Source of the DNA: Streptomyces bottropensis ATCC 25435
GTDB taxonomy: Bacteria; Actinomycetota; Actinomycetes; Streptomycetales; Streptomycetaceae
Length of the DNA: 64,000 nucleotides
Assembly: GCF_000383595.1 (NCBI RefSeq)
Contig: NZ_KB911581.1
Span: 1,450,606-1,514,605, forward strand
Direction of reading: 5' to 3'
Part shown: in pieces, positions 1 to 10,232 of the stretch
How positions within the stretch are numbered: position 1 is the stretch's first letter
Layout: every line of letters starts with the position of its first letter
Program-made: the position numbers and the translations under genes
Notes under the pieces: generated by a model
The model's input: the letters and a program-made list of their open reading frames with translations, nothing else
Database searches by the model: none
What the model was told of the DNA's origin: nothing

Positions 1-48
1 CCCCGGCCGATATTGGCCGGTAACGGATCACTCACGAGGAGGCACCCC

Positions 49-1695
49 ATGCGCGGAGCCACGCACGCTCGATGGATCGCCGGCGCGGCGGCGGTGGCTC
101 TCACCGCGACCGCGTGCGGGGGCGGTGACGACAGCAGCGGCGGCAGCAGCGGCAGCGGTGACACCGGCGCCGTGCTCAGCTCCTCGTGGGGCGACCCGCA
201 GAACCCCCTGGAGCCGGCCAACACCAACGAGGTGCAGGGCGGCAAGGTGCTGGACATGATCTTCCGCGGGCTCAAGCGGTACGACGCCAAGACCGGCGAG
301 GCGAAGGACATGCTCGCCGAGAAGATCGAGACGACCGACTCGCAGAACTTCACCATCACCGTCAAGGACGGCTGGACCTTCAGCAACGGCGAGAAGGTCA
401 CCGCCAAGTCCTTCGTGGACGCCTGGAACTACGGGGCGAGCCTGAAGAACAACCAGAAGAACGCGTACTTCTTCGAGTACATCCAGGGCTACGACAAGAC
501 GCACCCCGACGACGGCAGCAAGCAGACCGCCGACACCCTCTCCGGGCTGAAGGTCACCGACGAGAACACCTTCACCGTCAAGCTCACCCAGAAGTTCTCG
601 ACCTTCCCCGACACCCTCGGCTACAACGCCTACGCCCCGCTCCCGCAGTCGTTCTTCACCGACCACGACGCCTGGCTCGCCAAGCCCGTCGGCAACGGCC
701 CGTACGCCGTCGACTCGTACACCAAGGGCTCCCAGCTGTCGGTCCGCAAGTGGGACGACTACCCCGGCGAGGACAAGGCCCAGAACGGCGGCGTGGACCT
801 CAAGGTCTACACCGACAACAACACCGCCTACACCGACCTGCTGGCGGGCAACCTCGACCTCGTCGACGACGTCCCCGCCGCCCAGCTGAAGAACGTCAAG
901 GCCGACCTCGGCGACCGGTACATCAACACCCCGGCCGGCATCATCCAGACCCTGTCCTTCCCGTTCTACGACGCGGACTGGAACAAGGAGGGCTCGGAGA
1001 AGGTCCGCCAGGGGCTGTCCCGGGCCATCGACCGCGACCAGATCACCGACACCATCTTCCAGAAGACCCGCACCCCCGCCACCGACTGGACCTCCCCGGT
1101 CCTCGGCGAGGACGGCGGCTACAAGAAGGGGCTGTGCGGGGACGCCTGCGAGTACGACGCGGACGCGGCCAAGAAGCTGATCAAGGAGGGCGGCGGCCTC
1201 CCCGGCGGCCAGGTCAAGATCACGTACAACGCGGACACCGGCTCCCACAAGCAGTGGGTCGACGCCGTCTGCAACTCCATCAACAACGCCCTCGACAACG
1301 ACAAGGCGTGCGTCGGCAACCCGGTCGGCACCTTCGCCGACTACCGCAACCAGATCACCCAGCGGAAGATGAGCGGCCCGTTCCGGGCCGGCTGGCAGAT
1401 GGACTACCCGCTCATCCAGAACTTCCTGCAGCCGCTCTACTACACCAACGCCTCCTCCAACGACGGCAAGTGGTCCAACGCCGACTTCGACAAGCTCGTC
1501 GACGAGGCCAACGCGGAGTCGGACACGGCGAAGGCCGTGCAGACGTTCCAGAAGGCCGAGGAGGTCGTCCGGGACAACATGGCCGCCATCCCGCTCTGGT
1601 ACCAGAACGGCAGCGCGGGCTACTCGGCGCGGCTGTCCGACGTCTCCCTGAACCCGTTCAGCGTGCCGGTGTACGACCAGATCAAGGTCGGCTGA
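49..1695 (+). CDS. Peptide ABC transporter substrate-binding lipoprotein (family 5, Dpp/Opp type)
   Basis: Extracellular solute receptor of a peptide importer, 548 aa. The ATG is preceded by GAGGAGG at 36-42; an upstream in-frame TTG at 13 lacks such a site. A short basic N-terminus, a hydrophobic stretch and a Cys at residue 23 (ALTATAC) mark a lipoprotein signal, followed by a Gly/Ser linker. The body reads as the SBP_bac_5 fold: an N-terminal lobe with WGDPQNPLEPANT and a later RQGLSRAIDRDQIT stretch. It is the first gene of a five-gene importer operon, 6 nt before the first permease. Substrate (di-, oligopeptide or other) cannot be told from sequence. The promoter lies outside the window. 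Confidence 0.93.
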   Translation: MRGATHARWIAGAAAVALTATACGGGDDSSGGSSGSGDTGAVLSSSWGDPQNPLEPANTNEVQGGKVLDMIFRGLKRYDAKTGEAKDMLAEKIETTDSQNFTITVKDGWTFSNGEKVTAKSFVDAWNYGASLKNNQKNAYFFEYIQGYDKTHPDDGSKQTADTLSGLKVTDENTFTVKLTQKFSTFPDTLGYNAYAPLPQSFFTDHDAWLAKPVGNGPYAVDSYTKGSQLSVRKWDDYPGEDKAQNGGVDLKVYTDNNTAYTDLLAGNLDLVDDVPAAQLKNVKADLGDRYINTPAGIIQTLSFPFYDADWNKEGSEKVRQGLSRAIDRDQITDTIFQKTRTPATDWTSPVLGEDGGYKKGLCGDACEYDADAAKKLIKEGGGLPGGQVKITYNADTGSHKQWVDAVCNSINNALDNDKACVGNPVGTFADYRNQITQRKMSGPFRAGWQMDYPLIQNFLQPLYYTNASSNDGKWSNADFDKLVDEANAESDTAKAVQTFQKAEEVVRDNMAAIPLWYQNGSAGYSARLSDVSLNPFSVPVYDQIKVG

Positions 1696-1701
1696 TCCTC
1701 C

Positions 1702-2625
1702 GTGGGACGGTACGTCGTCCGGCGCCTGCTCCAGATGATCCCGGTCTTCGTGGGCGCCACCCTCCTGATCTTCCTGATGGTGAACGTGATGGGCGACCCC
1801 ATCGCGGGCCTCTGCGGCGACCGGGAGTGCGATCCGGCGACGGCCGCCCAGCTGCGTCACGAGTTCGGCCTCGACCAGCCCGTCTGGCAGCAGTACCTGA
1901 CCTACATGGGGAACGTCTTCACCGGCGACTTCGGCACCGCGTTCAACGGGCAGGAGGTCACCGAGCTGATGGCCGCCGCCTTCCCGGTCACCATCCGGCT
2001 GACGATCGTCGCGATCCTCTTCGAGATCGTCATCGGCGTCACCCTCGGTGTCGTCACCGGCCTGCGGCGCGGGCGGCCCGTCGACACCGGGGCGCTGGTG
2101 GTCACCCTCGTCGTCATCTCCGTCCCCACCTTCGTCACCGGTCTGCTGCTGCAACTGCTGCTCGGTGTGGAGTGGGGCTGGATCAGTCCCTCGGTCTCCT
2201 CGAACGCGCCCTTCGGCGAACTGATCGTCCCCGGGCTCGTCCTCGCCTCCGTCTCCCTCGCCTACGTCACCCGCCTGACCCGGACGTCCATCGCGGAGAA
2301 CGCCCGCGCCGACTACGTCCGCACCGCCGTCGCCAAGGGACTGCCCCGGCACCGGGTGATCCGCAAACACCTGCTGCGGAACTCCCTGATCCCCGTGGTC
2401 ACCTTCATCGGCACCGACATCGGTGCCCTCATGGGCGGCGCGATCGTCACCGAGCGGATCTTCAACATCCACGGCGTCGGCTACCAGCTCTACCAGGGCA
2501 TCCTCCGCCAGAACACCCAGACCGTCGTCGGCTTCGTGACCGTCCTCGTCCTGGTGTTCCTGCTCGCCAACCTGCTCGTCGACCTCCTCTACGCCGTACT
2601 CGACCCGAGGATCCGCTATGCCTGA
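1702..2625 (+). CDS. ABC transporter permease (DppB/OppB type)
   Basis: First inner-membrane subunit of the peptide importer, 307 aa, GTG start 6 nt after the receptor gene. It has the classic DppB N-terminus (RYVVRRLLQMIPVFVGAT), about six membrane segments, and the EAA-type coupling loop ADYVRTAVAKGLPRHRV (residues ~205-220) that contacts the ATPases. The extended periplasmic loop between the first two helices is typical of the B subunit. Its 3' end overlaps the next permease by 8 nt, so translation is probably coupled. Confidence 0.94.
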   Translation: MGRYVVRRLLQMIPVFVGATLLIFLMVNVMGDPIAGLCGDRECDPATAAQLRHEFGLDQPVWQQYLTYMGNVFTGDFGTAFNGQEVTELMAAAFPVTIRLTIVAILFEIVIGVTLGVVTGLRRGRPVDTGALVVTLVVISVPTFVTGLLLQLLLGVEWGWISPSVSSNAPFGELIVPGLVLASVSLAYVTRLTRTSIAENARADYVRTAVAKGLPRHRVIRKHLLRNSLIPVVTFIGTDIGALMGGAIVTERIFNIHGVGYQLYQGILRQNTQTVVGFVTVLVLVFLLANLLVDLLYAVLDPRIRYA

Positions 2626-3634
2626 GCCGCAGTCCGAGGGGCCGCACGTGTCGGGCGGCCAGCGCGCCGCCGAGAACGGGGCGATCGCCGCGACGGGACT
2701 GGACGGCACCATGGATCTGGCCACCACCGAGGGGGAGACCCTGGAGAAGCGCCTGGGTGACGACCCGACGGGCGGCGGCCCGGCCGACAAGGCCCGCAGC
2801 CTCTGGTCCGACGCCTGGCGCGACCTGCGCCGCAACCCCGTCTTCATCATCTCGGCGCTGGTGATCCTCTTCCTGGTCGTCATCTCCCTGTGGCCGTCGC
2901 TGATCGCCTCCGGCAACCCGCTCAAGTGCGACCTCTCCAAGGCCCAGGAGGGCGCGCAGCCCGGCCACCCCTTCGGCTACGACGGCCAGGGCTGTGACGT
3001 GTACACCCGTACCGTCTACGGGGCGCGGATCTCCATCTCCGTCGGCGTCTGCGCGACGCTCGGTGTCGCGCTGCTCGGGTCGGTGCTCGGCGGGCTCGCC
3101 GGGTTCTTCGGCGGCTACTCGGACTCGTTCCTGTCCCGGATCACCGATGTCTTCTTCGCGATCCCGGTGGTGCTCGGCGGCCTGGTGCTGCTGTCCGTGG
3201 TCACCAGCAACTCCGTCTGGCCGGTGATCGGCTTCATGGTGCTGCTGGGCTGGCCGCAGATCTCCCGCATCGCCCGCGGCTCGGTCATCACCGCCAAACA
3301 GAACGACTACGTCCAGGCCGCCCGCGCCCTCGGCGCCTCCAACTCCCGCATGCTGCTGCGGCACATCACCCCGAACGCCGTCGCCCCGGTCATCGTCGTG
3401 GCCACCATCGCGCTGGGCACCTACATCGCCCTGGAGGCGACCCTCTCCTACCTGGGCGTCGGCCTGAAGCCCCCGAGCGTCTCCTGGGGCATCGACATCT
3501 CCGCCGCCTCCCCGTACATCCGCAACGCCCCGCACGCCCTGCTGTGGCCCTCGGGCGCCCTGGCGATCACCGTCCTGGCGTTCATCATGCTCGGCGACGC
3601 GGTCCGCGACGCCCTCGACCCGAAGCTGAGGTGA
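2618..3634 (+). CDS. ABC transporter permease (DppC/OppC type)
   Basis: Second membrane subunit, 338 aa. Its ATG lies inside the end of the preceding permease. A ~85-residue charged cytoplasmic N-terminal extension, longer than in E. coli DppC, precedes the conserved WRDLRRNPVFIISA entry to the first helix. About six membrane segments follow, with the EAA loop NDYVQAARALGASNSR (residues ~228-243) and the C-terminal MLGDAVRDALDPKLR typical of the family. It pairs with the DppB-type subunit to form the translocation channel. Confidence 0.94.
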   Translation: MPEPQSEGPHVSGGQRAAENGAIAATGLDGTMDLATTEGETLEKRLGDDPTGGGPADKARSLWSDAWRDLRRNPVFIISALVILFLVVISLWPSLIASGNPLKCDLSKAQEGAQPGHPFGYDGQGCDVYTRTVYGARISISVGVCATLGVALLGSVLGGLAGFFGGYSDSFLSRITDVFFAIPVVLGGLVLLSVVTSNSVWPVIGFMVLLGWPQISRIARGSVITAKQNDYVQAARALGASNSRMLLRHITPNAVAPVIVVATIALGTYIALEATLSYLGVGLKPPSVSWGIDISAASPYIRNAPHALLWPSGALAITVLAFIMLGDAVRDALDPKLR

Positions 3635-3643
3635 ACCGCCGTC

Positions 3644-4619
3644 ATGCTGCTCGAAGTACGTGATCTGCACGTGGAGTTCCGGACGAGGGACGGGGTCGCC
3701 AAGGCGGTCAACGGGGTCGACTACGGGGTGGACGAGGGGCAGACGCTGGCCGTGCTCGGGGAGTCCGGCTCGGGCAAGTCGGTCACCGCGCAGGCGATCA
3801 TGGGCATCCTCGACATGCCGCCGGGGAGGATCACCGGCGGCGAGATCCTCTTCAAGGGCCAGGACCTGCTGAAACTCAAGGAGGACGAGCGCCGGAAGAT
3901 CCGGGGCGCCGGGATGGCGATGATCTTCCAGGACGCCCTGTCCTCCCTCAACCCCGTCCTGTCCGTCGGCGACCAGCTCGGCGAGATGTTCGTCGTCCAC
4001 CGGGGCATGACGAAGAAGGACGCCCGCGCCAGAGCCGTCGAGCTGATGGACCGCGTCCGCATCCCGGCCGCGAGGGAACGCGTACGGGACTACCCGCACC
4101 AGTTCTCGGGCGGCATGCGCCAGCGCATCATGATCGCCATGGCGCTGGCCCTCGAACCCGCGCTGATCATCGCCGACGAGCCCACGACCGCGCTGGACGT
4201 CACCGTCCAGGCCCAGGTCATGGACCTCCTCGCCGAACTGCAGCGCGAACTCCGCATGGGCCTGGTCCTCATCACCCACGACCTCGGCGTCGTCGCCGAC
4301 GTCGCCGACCGCATCGCCGTGATGTACGCGGGCCGCATCGTGGAGTCCGCCCCGGTCCACGACATCTACAAGGCCCCGGCCCACCCGTACACCCGGGGCC
4401 TGCTCGACTCCATCCCGCGCCTGGACCAGAAGGGCCAGGAGCTGTACGCGATCAAGGGCCTGCCGCCCAACCTGATGAACATCCCGCCCGGCTGCGCCTT
4501 CAACCCCCGCTGCCCGATGGCCCGCGACGTGTGCCGGACCGACGTACCCCCGCTGTACGACGTGGAGCCGGCGGACGGCATCCGGACGAGCGCCTGCCAC
4601 TTCTGGAGGGAGTGCCTCG

Positions 4620-4639
<20 letters not shown>
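3644..4639 (+). CDS. Peptide ABC transporter ATP-binding protein (DppD/OppD type)
   Basis: Nucleotide-binding subunit, 331 aa, ATG 9 nt after the permease stop. Visible motifs: Walker A GESGSGKS (~residue 39), Q-loop [12 protein letters not shown], signature FSGGMRQR, Walker [11 protein letters not shown], and switch His in LITHDL. The C-terminal oligo_HPY-type extension carries the Cys pattern [14 protein letters not shown]; such clusters in OppD-like subunits have been linked to Fe-S binding in mycobacteria. It overlaps the second ATPase gene by 20 nt. Confidence 0.95.
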
Positions 4640-5747
<1,108 letters not shown>

Positions 5748-5854
5748 GCCCACAAATCAACACCAACCGCGTTAACACACAGGCAACTCGACCGACCCCG
5801 TTCCGATATACGGACGCGGGAATCTACTACGCGTACGGCCGTGCGGGTGCCGTA

Positions 5855-5890
5855 AACGGGCCGGGGCTCGCCATGTAGCCCCGGCCCGTT
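5855..5890. terminator. Bidirectional hairpin terminator between convergent genes
   Basis: Perfect 14-bp stem (AACGGGCCGGGGCT and its complement) with an 8-nt loop. It lies between the ABC importer operon and the convergent S9 peptidase gene, so it can serve both. There is no long T-tract, as is usual in Streptomyces. Confidence 0.85.
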
Positions 5891-5923
5891 GCCGTGCCCG
5901 GCCGCCCTGTCGGGCCGCCGCGC

Positions 5924-8041
5924 CTACGCCGGTCCCAGTGAGCGCTTCAGGAAGTCCACCTGGAGCAGCAGCAGGTTCTCCGCGACCTGTTCCTGCGGGG
6001 TGATGTGGGTGACCCCGGAGAGCGGCAGGACCTCGTGGGGGCGGCCGGCGGCGAGGAGCGCGGAGGACAGACGCAGGGCGTGGGCGAAGACCACGTTGTC
6101 GTCGGCGGTGCCGTGCACGATCATCAGCGGGCGGTGCGGCTCGGCGGGCGCGGACAGCCCCTCGTCCGTGATCAGTGAACTCCTCGCGTACGCGGCGGCG
6201 TCCGCCGCCGGGTCGCCCAGGTACCGCTCGGTGTAGTGCGTGTCGTACAGCCGCCAGTCGGTGACCGGGGCGCCCGCGATCCCCGCGTGGAACACGTCCG
6301 GGCGGCGCAGCACCGCGAGGGCCGCCAGCCAGCCGCCGTACGACCAGCCGCGGATCGCCACCCGGGACAGGTCCAGCGGGTGCGAGGTCGCCAGGTCGTG
6401 CAACGCGTCCACCTGGTCGTCCAGGGAGAGCGTGAAGTCGCCGTCGATCTCCTTCTCCCAGGCGGGGGAGCGGCCGGGGGTGCCGCGTCCGTCGGCGACC
6501 ACCACCGCGAAGCCCTGGTCGGCGAACCACTGTGAGGTGAGGTGCGCGTTGTGCGCGGCGAGCACCCGGGGGCCGTGCGGTCCGCCGTAGGGGTCCATGA
6601 GAACCGGCAGGGGGGTGACCCCGTCGTAGTCCCTCGGCATAAGCAGGGCGCACGGTACGCGGCGTGCGCCCCCCTGTGTGAACCGTACGCGCGGGGACAT
6701 ACCGGGGTCTTCCGCAGAGGACGCCACGGTCGCCACCCGCTTGCCGTCCCGCAGTACCTGCACGCGGGCGCCCGCCCGGTCCACAACGGCCGAGACCAGC
6801 ACGGTGACGCCCCCGGCGCGCACCGCCGAGTGCACACCGGGCTCCTGCGAGACGCGCTCCATGCCCAGCTCGTTCACGCGGTAGACGTGGATCTCCCCGG
6901 TCTCCGGGTCGGCCGCCGACGCGCCGGCCGACGCGGAGACCAGCACGTCGGCGTCGGCCACGTCGAGCACCGCGCGGACGTGCAACTGCGGTCCCGTCAG
7001 CGGGCGTTCGCCGACCGCGAGCACCCGCGCGCCGCCCTCGTCCGCGACACGCACGAGCTGCCCCGACGGACTCCACGAGGGCACCCCGGGGAAAAGATCA
7101 AGCCAATGTGGATCTTCGTCGGCGTGCACCATCCGGGTCGCCCCCGTGTCCGGGTCGACGGCCAGGAACAGCTGGCTGCGCTGGTCCCGCGCCTGCACCA
7201 GGATCAGCGGGGCACCCGCCGCTGACCAGTGCACATGCGCCAGATACGGGTAGCGCACCAGGTCCCACACGACCTCCGTGCGGGTCCCCGAGAGGTCGAT
7301 CACGAAGAGCCGGACGTCCGCGTTGGCGGTCCCGGCGGCCGGATACGCCACCCGCTGCGGGTCCCGTTCCGGCTGCGCGGGGTCCGAGATCCACCAGCGG
7401 CGCACCGGCGTGTCGTCCACGCGCGCCACCAGCAGGCGGTCCGACTCGGGCGCCCACCAGAAGCCGCGCGAACGGCCCATCTCCTCGGCCGCGATGAACT
7501 CCGCCAGACCGTGGGTGACGTTCTCCGACTCCTCCTCGGTGAGCGCCACGTCGTCGCCGCTCTCCGTCCCCACGACCCGCAGCGCGCCCCGGGCGACGTA
7601 CGCCACGTACCGGCCGTCGGGGGAGGGGCGGGGGTCGATCACCGGGCCGGGAACGTCCAGTTCACGGGCTGTGCCGGCCCGCAGCTCGGCCACGAAAAGC
7701 CGCCCCGACAAGGCGAAGGAGGCCAACTCCACGGCCGCGTCGGTGGCGTGGCCGACGATCCCGGCGCCGCCCTCACGCAGCCGCTCGCGGCGGGCGCGCT
7801 CCTCGGCCGACAACTCCTCCAAGGAGCCGGCGAGCAGCGTGCCCGGGTCGGCCGCGACGCGCTCCTCGCCGTCCGCGAGGTCCAGAACCCACAGCTTCTG
7901 GGCCCGGTCGGTACCGGACGAGGACCGCAGGAACACGACACGGGAACCGTCCGGCGCGACGGAGAACGCCCGTGGCGCGCCGAGGGTGAAACGTTGTGTC
8001 CGGGCGTGTCGGCGGGGAAAGGACTCGGGCTGGGTCGTCAT
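5924..8041 (-). CDS. S9 family peptidase (prolyl oligopeptidase / dipeptidyl peptidase type)
   Basis: Serine peptidase of 705 aa. The N-terminal ~430 residues form the WD-like propeller of DPPIV_N proteins. The C-terminal alpha/beta-hydrolase domain has nucleophile RGWSYGGWL, acid HGTADDNVVF and His GVTHITPQE. ATG at 8041 (MTTQPESF) is chosen; the frame is open further upstream, but that part has no family similarity. No signal peptide is visible, so it is probably cytoplasmic. Being convergent with a peptide importer, it plausibly degrades imported peptides; that link is inference. Confidence 0.92.
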   Translation of the reverse strand: MTTQPESFPRRHARTQRFTLGAPRAFSVAPDGSRVVFLRSSSGTDRAQKLWVLDLADGEERVAADPGTLLAGSLEELSAEERARRERLREGGAGIVGHATDAAVELASFALSGRLFVAELRAGTARELDVPGPVIDPRPSPDGRYVAYVARGALRVVGTESGDDVALTEEESENVTHGLAEFIAAEEMGRSRGFWWAPESDRLLVARVDDTPVRRWWISDPAQPERDPQRVAYPAAGTANADVRLFVIDLSGTRTEVVWDLVRYPYLAHVHWSAAGAPLILVQARDQRSQLFLAVDPDTGATRMVHADEDPHWLDLFPGVPSWSPSGQLVRVADEGGARVLAVGERPLTGPQLHVRAVLDVADADVLVSASAGASAADPETGEIHVYRVNELGMERVSQEPGVHSAVRAGGVTVLVSAVVDRAGARVQVLRDGKRVATVASSAEDPGMSPRVRFTQGGARRVPCALLMPRDYDGVTPLPVLMDPYGGPHGPRVLAAHNAHLTSQWFADQGFAVVVADGRGTPGRSPAWEKEIDGDFTLSLDDQVDALHDLATSHPLDLSRVAIRGWSYGGWLAALAVLRRPDVFHAGIAGAPVTDWRLYDTHYTERYLGDPAADAAAYARSSLITDEGLSAPAEPHRPLMIVHGTADDNVVFAHALRLSSALLAAGRPHEVLPLSGVTHITPQEQVAENLLLLQVDFLKRSLGPA

Positions 8042-8265
8042 GCTCCGACCATATTGGCCATGCGCCCCCTTGTGCGGCCGTGCGCCGATCGATGCGCGCG
8101 TATGGATAGTTATGATCACTACCGCTGGGTGGGTATGAACCTGCTGGCCGCTGTACGGATTCACAACTGCGTCACCCACGTCACCGGTTGACGACGGCTC
8201 CGCCGTCAGCCCTCGACAACTGCTTCGCTCCCCAGGTCCCAGGGAACTATTGGAGGTGAGCCGCC

Positions 8266-8460
8266 GTGGCACTCTCGATTTCGGCGGTGGTGCTGCTGGC
8301 GATCATCGTCTTCATCCTGATCAAGAAGTCAGGGCTGAAGGCACCACACGCGATCATCTGCATCCTGCTCGGGTTCTACCTCGCCTCCTCGACCATCGCG
8401 CCGACGATCAGCGAGCTGACGACCAACATCGCGGGCATGATCGGCAGTATCAAGTTCTGA
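8266..8460 (+). CDS. Small membrane protein of unknown function
   Basis: 64 aa with two hydrophobic helices: residues ~3-19 (ISAVVLLAIIVFILIKK) and ~27-45, joined by a short basic loop. GTG start behind a very strong TGGAGGTGAG at 8251-8260, which supports a real, well-translated gene despite its size. Family not recognised. It stands alone between the peptidase (divergent) and mshB; a hairpin follows at 8537-8561. Confidence 0.78.
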   Translation: MALSISAVVLLAIIVFILIKKSGLKAPHAIICILLGFYLASSTIAPTISELTTNIAGMIGSIKF

Positions 8461-8536
8461 CGCCTCCGGCCGCAGGGATGCGTCCGGGCCCGTCCCGCCG
8501 GGCCCCGGACCCTCGCGGCCGACCGTCCCTGTGAAC

Positions 8537-8561
8537 GACCGCGCCCGGCACGGGCGCGGTC
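8537..8561 (+). terminator. Hairpin terminator upstream of mshB
   Basis: Perfect 10-bp stem GACCGCGCCC / GGGCGCGGTC with a 5-nt loop, after the small membrane protein gene and just before the proposed mshB start site. Confidence 0.6.
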
Positions 8562-8572
8562 CGGGCGCCTCG

Positions 8573-8578
8573 TAGGGT
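8573..8578 (+). promoter_or_regulatory. -10 box of a putative leaderless mshB transcript
   Basis: TAGGGT lies 6 nt upstream of the mshB ATG, placing the expected transcription start on or next to the ATG. No convincing Shine-Dalgarno is present. No good -35 is visible; the upstream DNA is the terminator stem. Confidence 0.4.
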
Positions 8579-8584
8579 GGGTCC

Positions 8585-9577
8585 ATGACGGATCTGCCCT
8601 CCTCCGGCCCCCGGCCGGGGGGAACCCCCTCGTCGAGCGTCGCTCGCCGACTGCTCCTGGTGCACGCGCACCCGGACGACGAGTCGATCAACAACGGCGC
8701 GACCATGGCCAGGTACGCGGCCGAGGGGGCGCGGGTGACGCTGGTGACCTGCACCCTCGGCGAGGAGGGCGAGGTCATCCCGCCCGGTCTCGCTCACCTC
8801 GCGCCCGACCGTGACGACACGCTGGGCCCGTACCGGGTGGACGAACTGGCCGCGGCCATGAAGGAACTCGGCGTCACCGACCACCGCTTCCTCGGCGGCC
8901 CCGGCCGCTACCGCGACTCCGGGATGATGGGCGTCGAACAGAACGAGCGCCCCGGCGCCTTCTGGTCCGCCGACGTCGACGAGGCCGCCGCCCACCTGGT
9001 CCGGGTGATCCGCGAGGTCCGCCCCCAGGTCCTCGTCACCTACGACCCGGCCGGCGGATACGGCCACCCCGACCACATCCAGGCCCACCGCGTCGCGATG
9101 CGCGCCGCCGACCTGACCGCGGACCCGGACTACCGCCCCGACCTCGGCGAATCCTGGGAGATCGCCAAGGTCTACTGGAACCGGGTGCCGCGCGGGGTGC
9201 TCCTGGAGGGCTTCAGCCGGCTGCGCCGCGACCTCGCCGAGCCCGGACGGCTGCCGTTCCGGCAGGCCGCGAGCGTCACCGACGTGCCCGGAGTGGTGGA
9301 CGACCACATCGTCACCACCGAGATCGACGGCACCCCCTTCGCGGCAGCGAAGGCCGCGGCGATGCGCGCCCACGCCACCCAGATCGAGGTCATCGAGCCC
9401 TATTTCGCCCTCTCCAACGCGCTGGCCCAGCCCTTCCTGAGCACCGAGTACTACGAGTTGGTGCGCGGCAGACGCGAAGGGGGGAGCCGGGAGAGCGACT
9501 TGTTCGAGGGGATTCCCGGTATTTCTTCCGAGGAACGGCAGACTTTCGGGGAACAGCAGAACGGAACGGCCCTGTGA
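8585..9577 (+). CDS. mshB: N-acetyl-1-D-myo-inosityl-2-amino-2-deoxy-alpha-D-glucopyranoside deacetylase
   Basis: Zinc-dependent deacetylase of mycothiol biosynthesis, converting GlcNAc-Ins to GlcN-Ins in the cytosol. 330 aa, LmbE/PIG-L fold. The metal-binding AHPDDE signature is at residues 28-33 and the second motif [12 protein letters not shown] near residue 160. It is slightly longer than the mycobacterial enzyme because of an N-terminal extension of ~20 residues and a polar C-terminal tail. Mycothiol is the actinobacterial thiol buffer, so this gene supports the taxonomic call. The start sits directly behind a -10-like box, suggesting a leaderless message. Confidence 0.95.
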   Translation: MTDLPSSGPRPGGTPSSSVARRLLLVHAHPDDESINNGATMARYAAEGARVTLVTCTLGEEGEVIPPGLAHLAPDRDDTLGPYRVDELAAAMKELGVTDHRFLGGPGRYRDSGMMGVEQNERPGAFWSADVDEAAAHLVRVIREVRPQVLVTYDPAGGYGHPDHIQAHRVAMRAADLTADPDYRPDLGESWEIAKVYWNRVPRGVLLEGFSRLRRDLAEPGRLPFRQAASVTDVPGVVDDHIVTTEIDGTPFAAAKAAAMRAHATQIEVIEPYFALSNALAQPFLSTEYYELVRGRREGGSRESDLFEGIPGISSEERQTFGEQQNGTAL

Positions 9578-9641
9578 TGCGTACGCATGGGTATGACACA
9601 CGAGTGCTGCGCGCGCACGCCCCCCGAGGGGTGGTCCGGCG

Positions 9642-10073
9642 ATGAAGCGGACGGACCGGCCGACGGGCGGGCAAGGCGGCGCGCTCGCCCAGCCATTGAC
9701 GTTTCCCGCGCCGGCGCGCGCCGCCGCCCACCTGGGACTCTTCGTGCTGGGAGCGGTGGTGGGGGCGGCCGGAGGGCTGCTCCAAGCTGCGTGGTTCCCC
9801 GGCGGATTGCTGCTCGCGCTGCTGGGTGCGGCCGGGCTCTTCCTGGGCGGGGCGCGGGCGACGGGGGGCCGGGCGGGGGCCGTTGCGCCGGCCGTCGGCT
9901 GGATGATCTCCGTCGTCCTGCTGACGTCCACGCGTCCGGAGGGAGACTTCCTGTTCGGCGTGGGAGTCGGCTCGTATCTCTTCCTGCTCGGTGGCATGGC
10001 TGTGGCTGTGATGTGCGCCACCCTTGGAGGGGGGCGGCAACCGACCGGGCCCGACGCCCGACTTGGGAAGTGA
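9642..10073 (+). CDS. DUF6113-type integral membrane protein
   Basis: 143 aa with a polar N-terminus and about four hydrophobic segments (residues ~30-50, 52-70, 80-98, 107-127). The TSTRPEGDF loop between helices 3 and 4 is the most conserved-looking part and matches DUF6113 proteins that sit beside mshB in Streptomyces. Function unknown. ATG follows GGTCCGGCG, a weak ribosome site. A role linked to mycothiol is suggested only by position. Confidence 0.78.
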   Translation: MKRTDRPTGGQGGALAQPLTFPAPARAAAHLGLFVLGAVVGAAGGLLQAAWFPGGLLLALLGAAGLFLGGARATGGRAGAVAPAVGWMISVVLLTSTRPEGDFLFGVGVGSYLFLLGGMAVAVMCATLGGGRQPTGPDARLGK

Positions 10074-10232
10074 CCACCGCTTCGCCGCGGTATGCGGGTG
10101 CGGGTCCGGTGTGGGTTTCCCACGCGGTCGTGGGATACGCGCCGGAAGTGGCCAGTATGGTGGTGCGCGCCGCCGAGCTGCCCGCTGAGTTGAGGTCGTG
10201 ACGGGCGGCGGAGCAAACCGGGAGAACCTGCC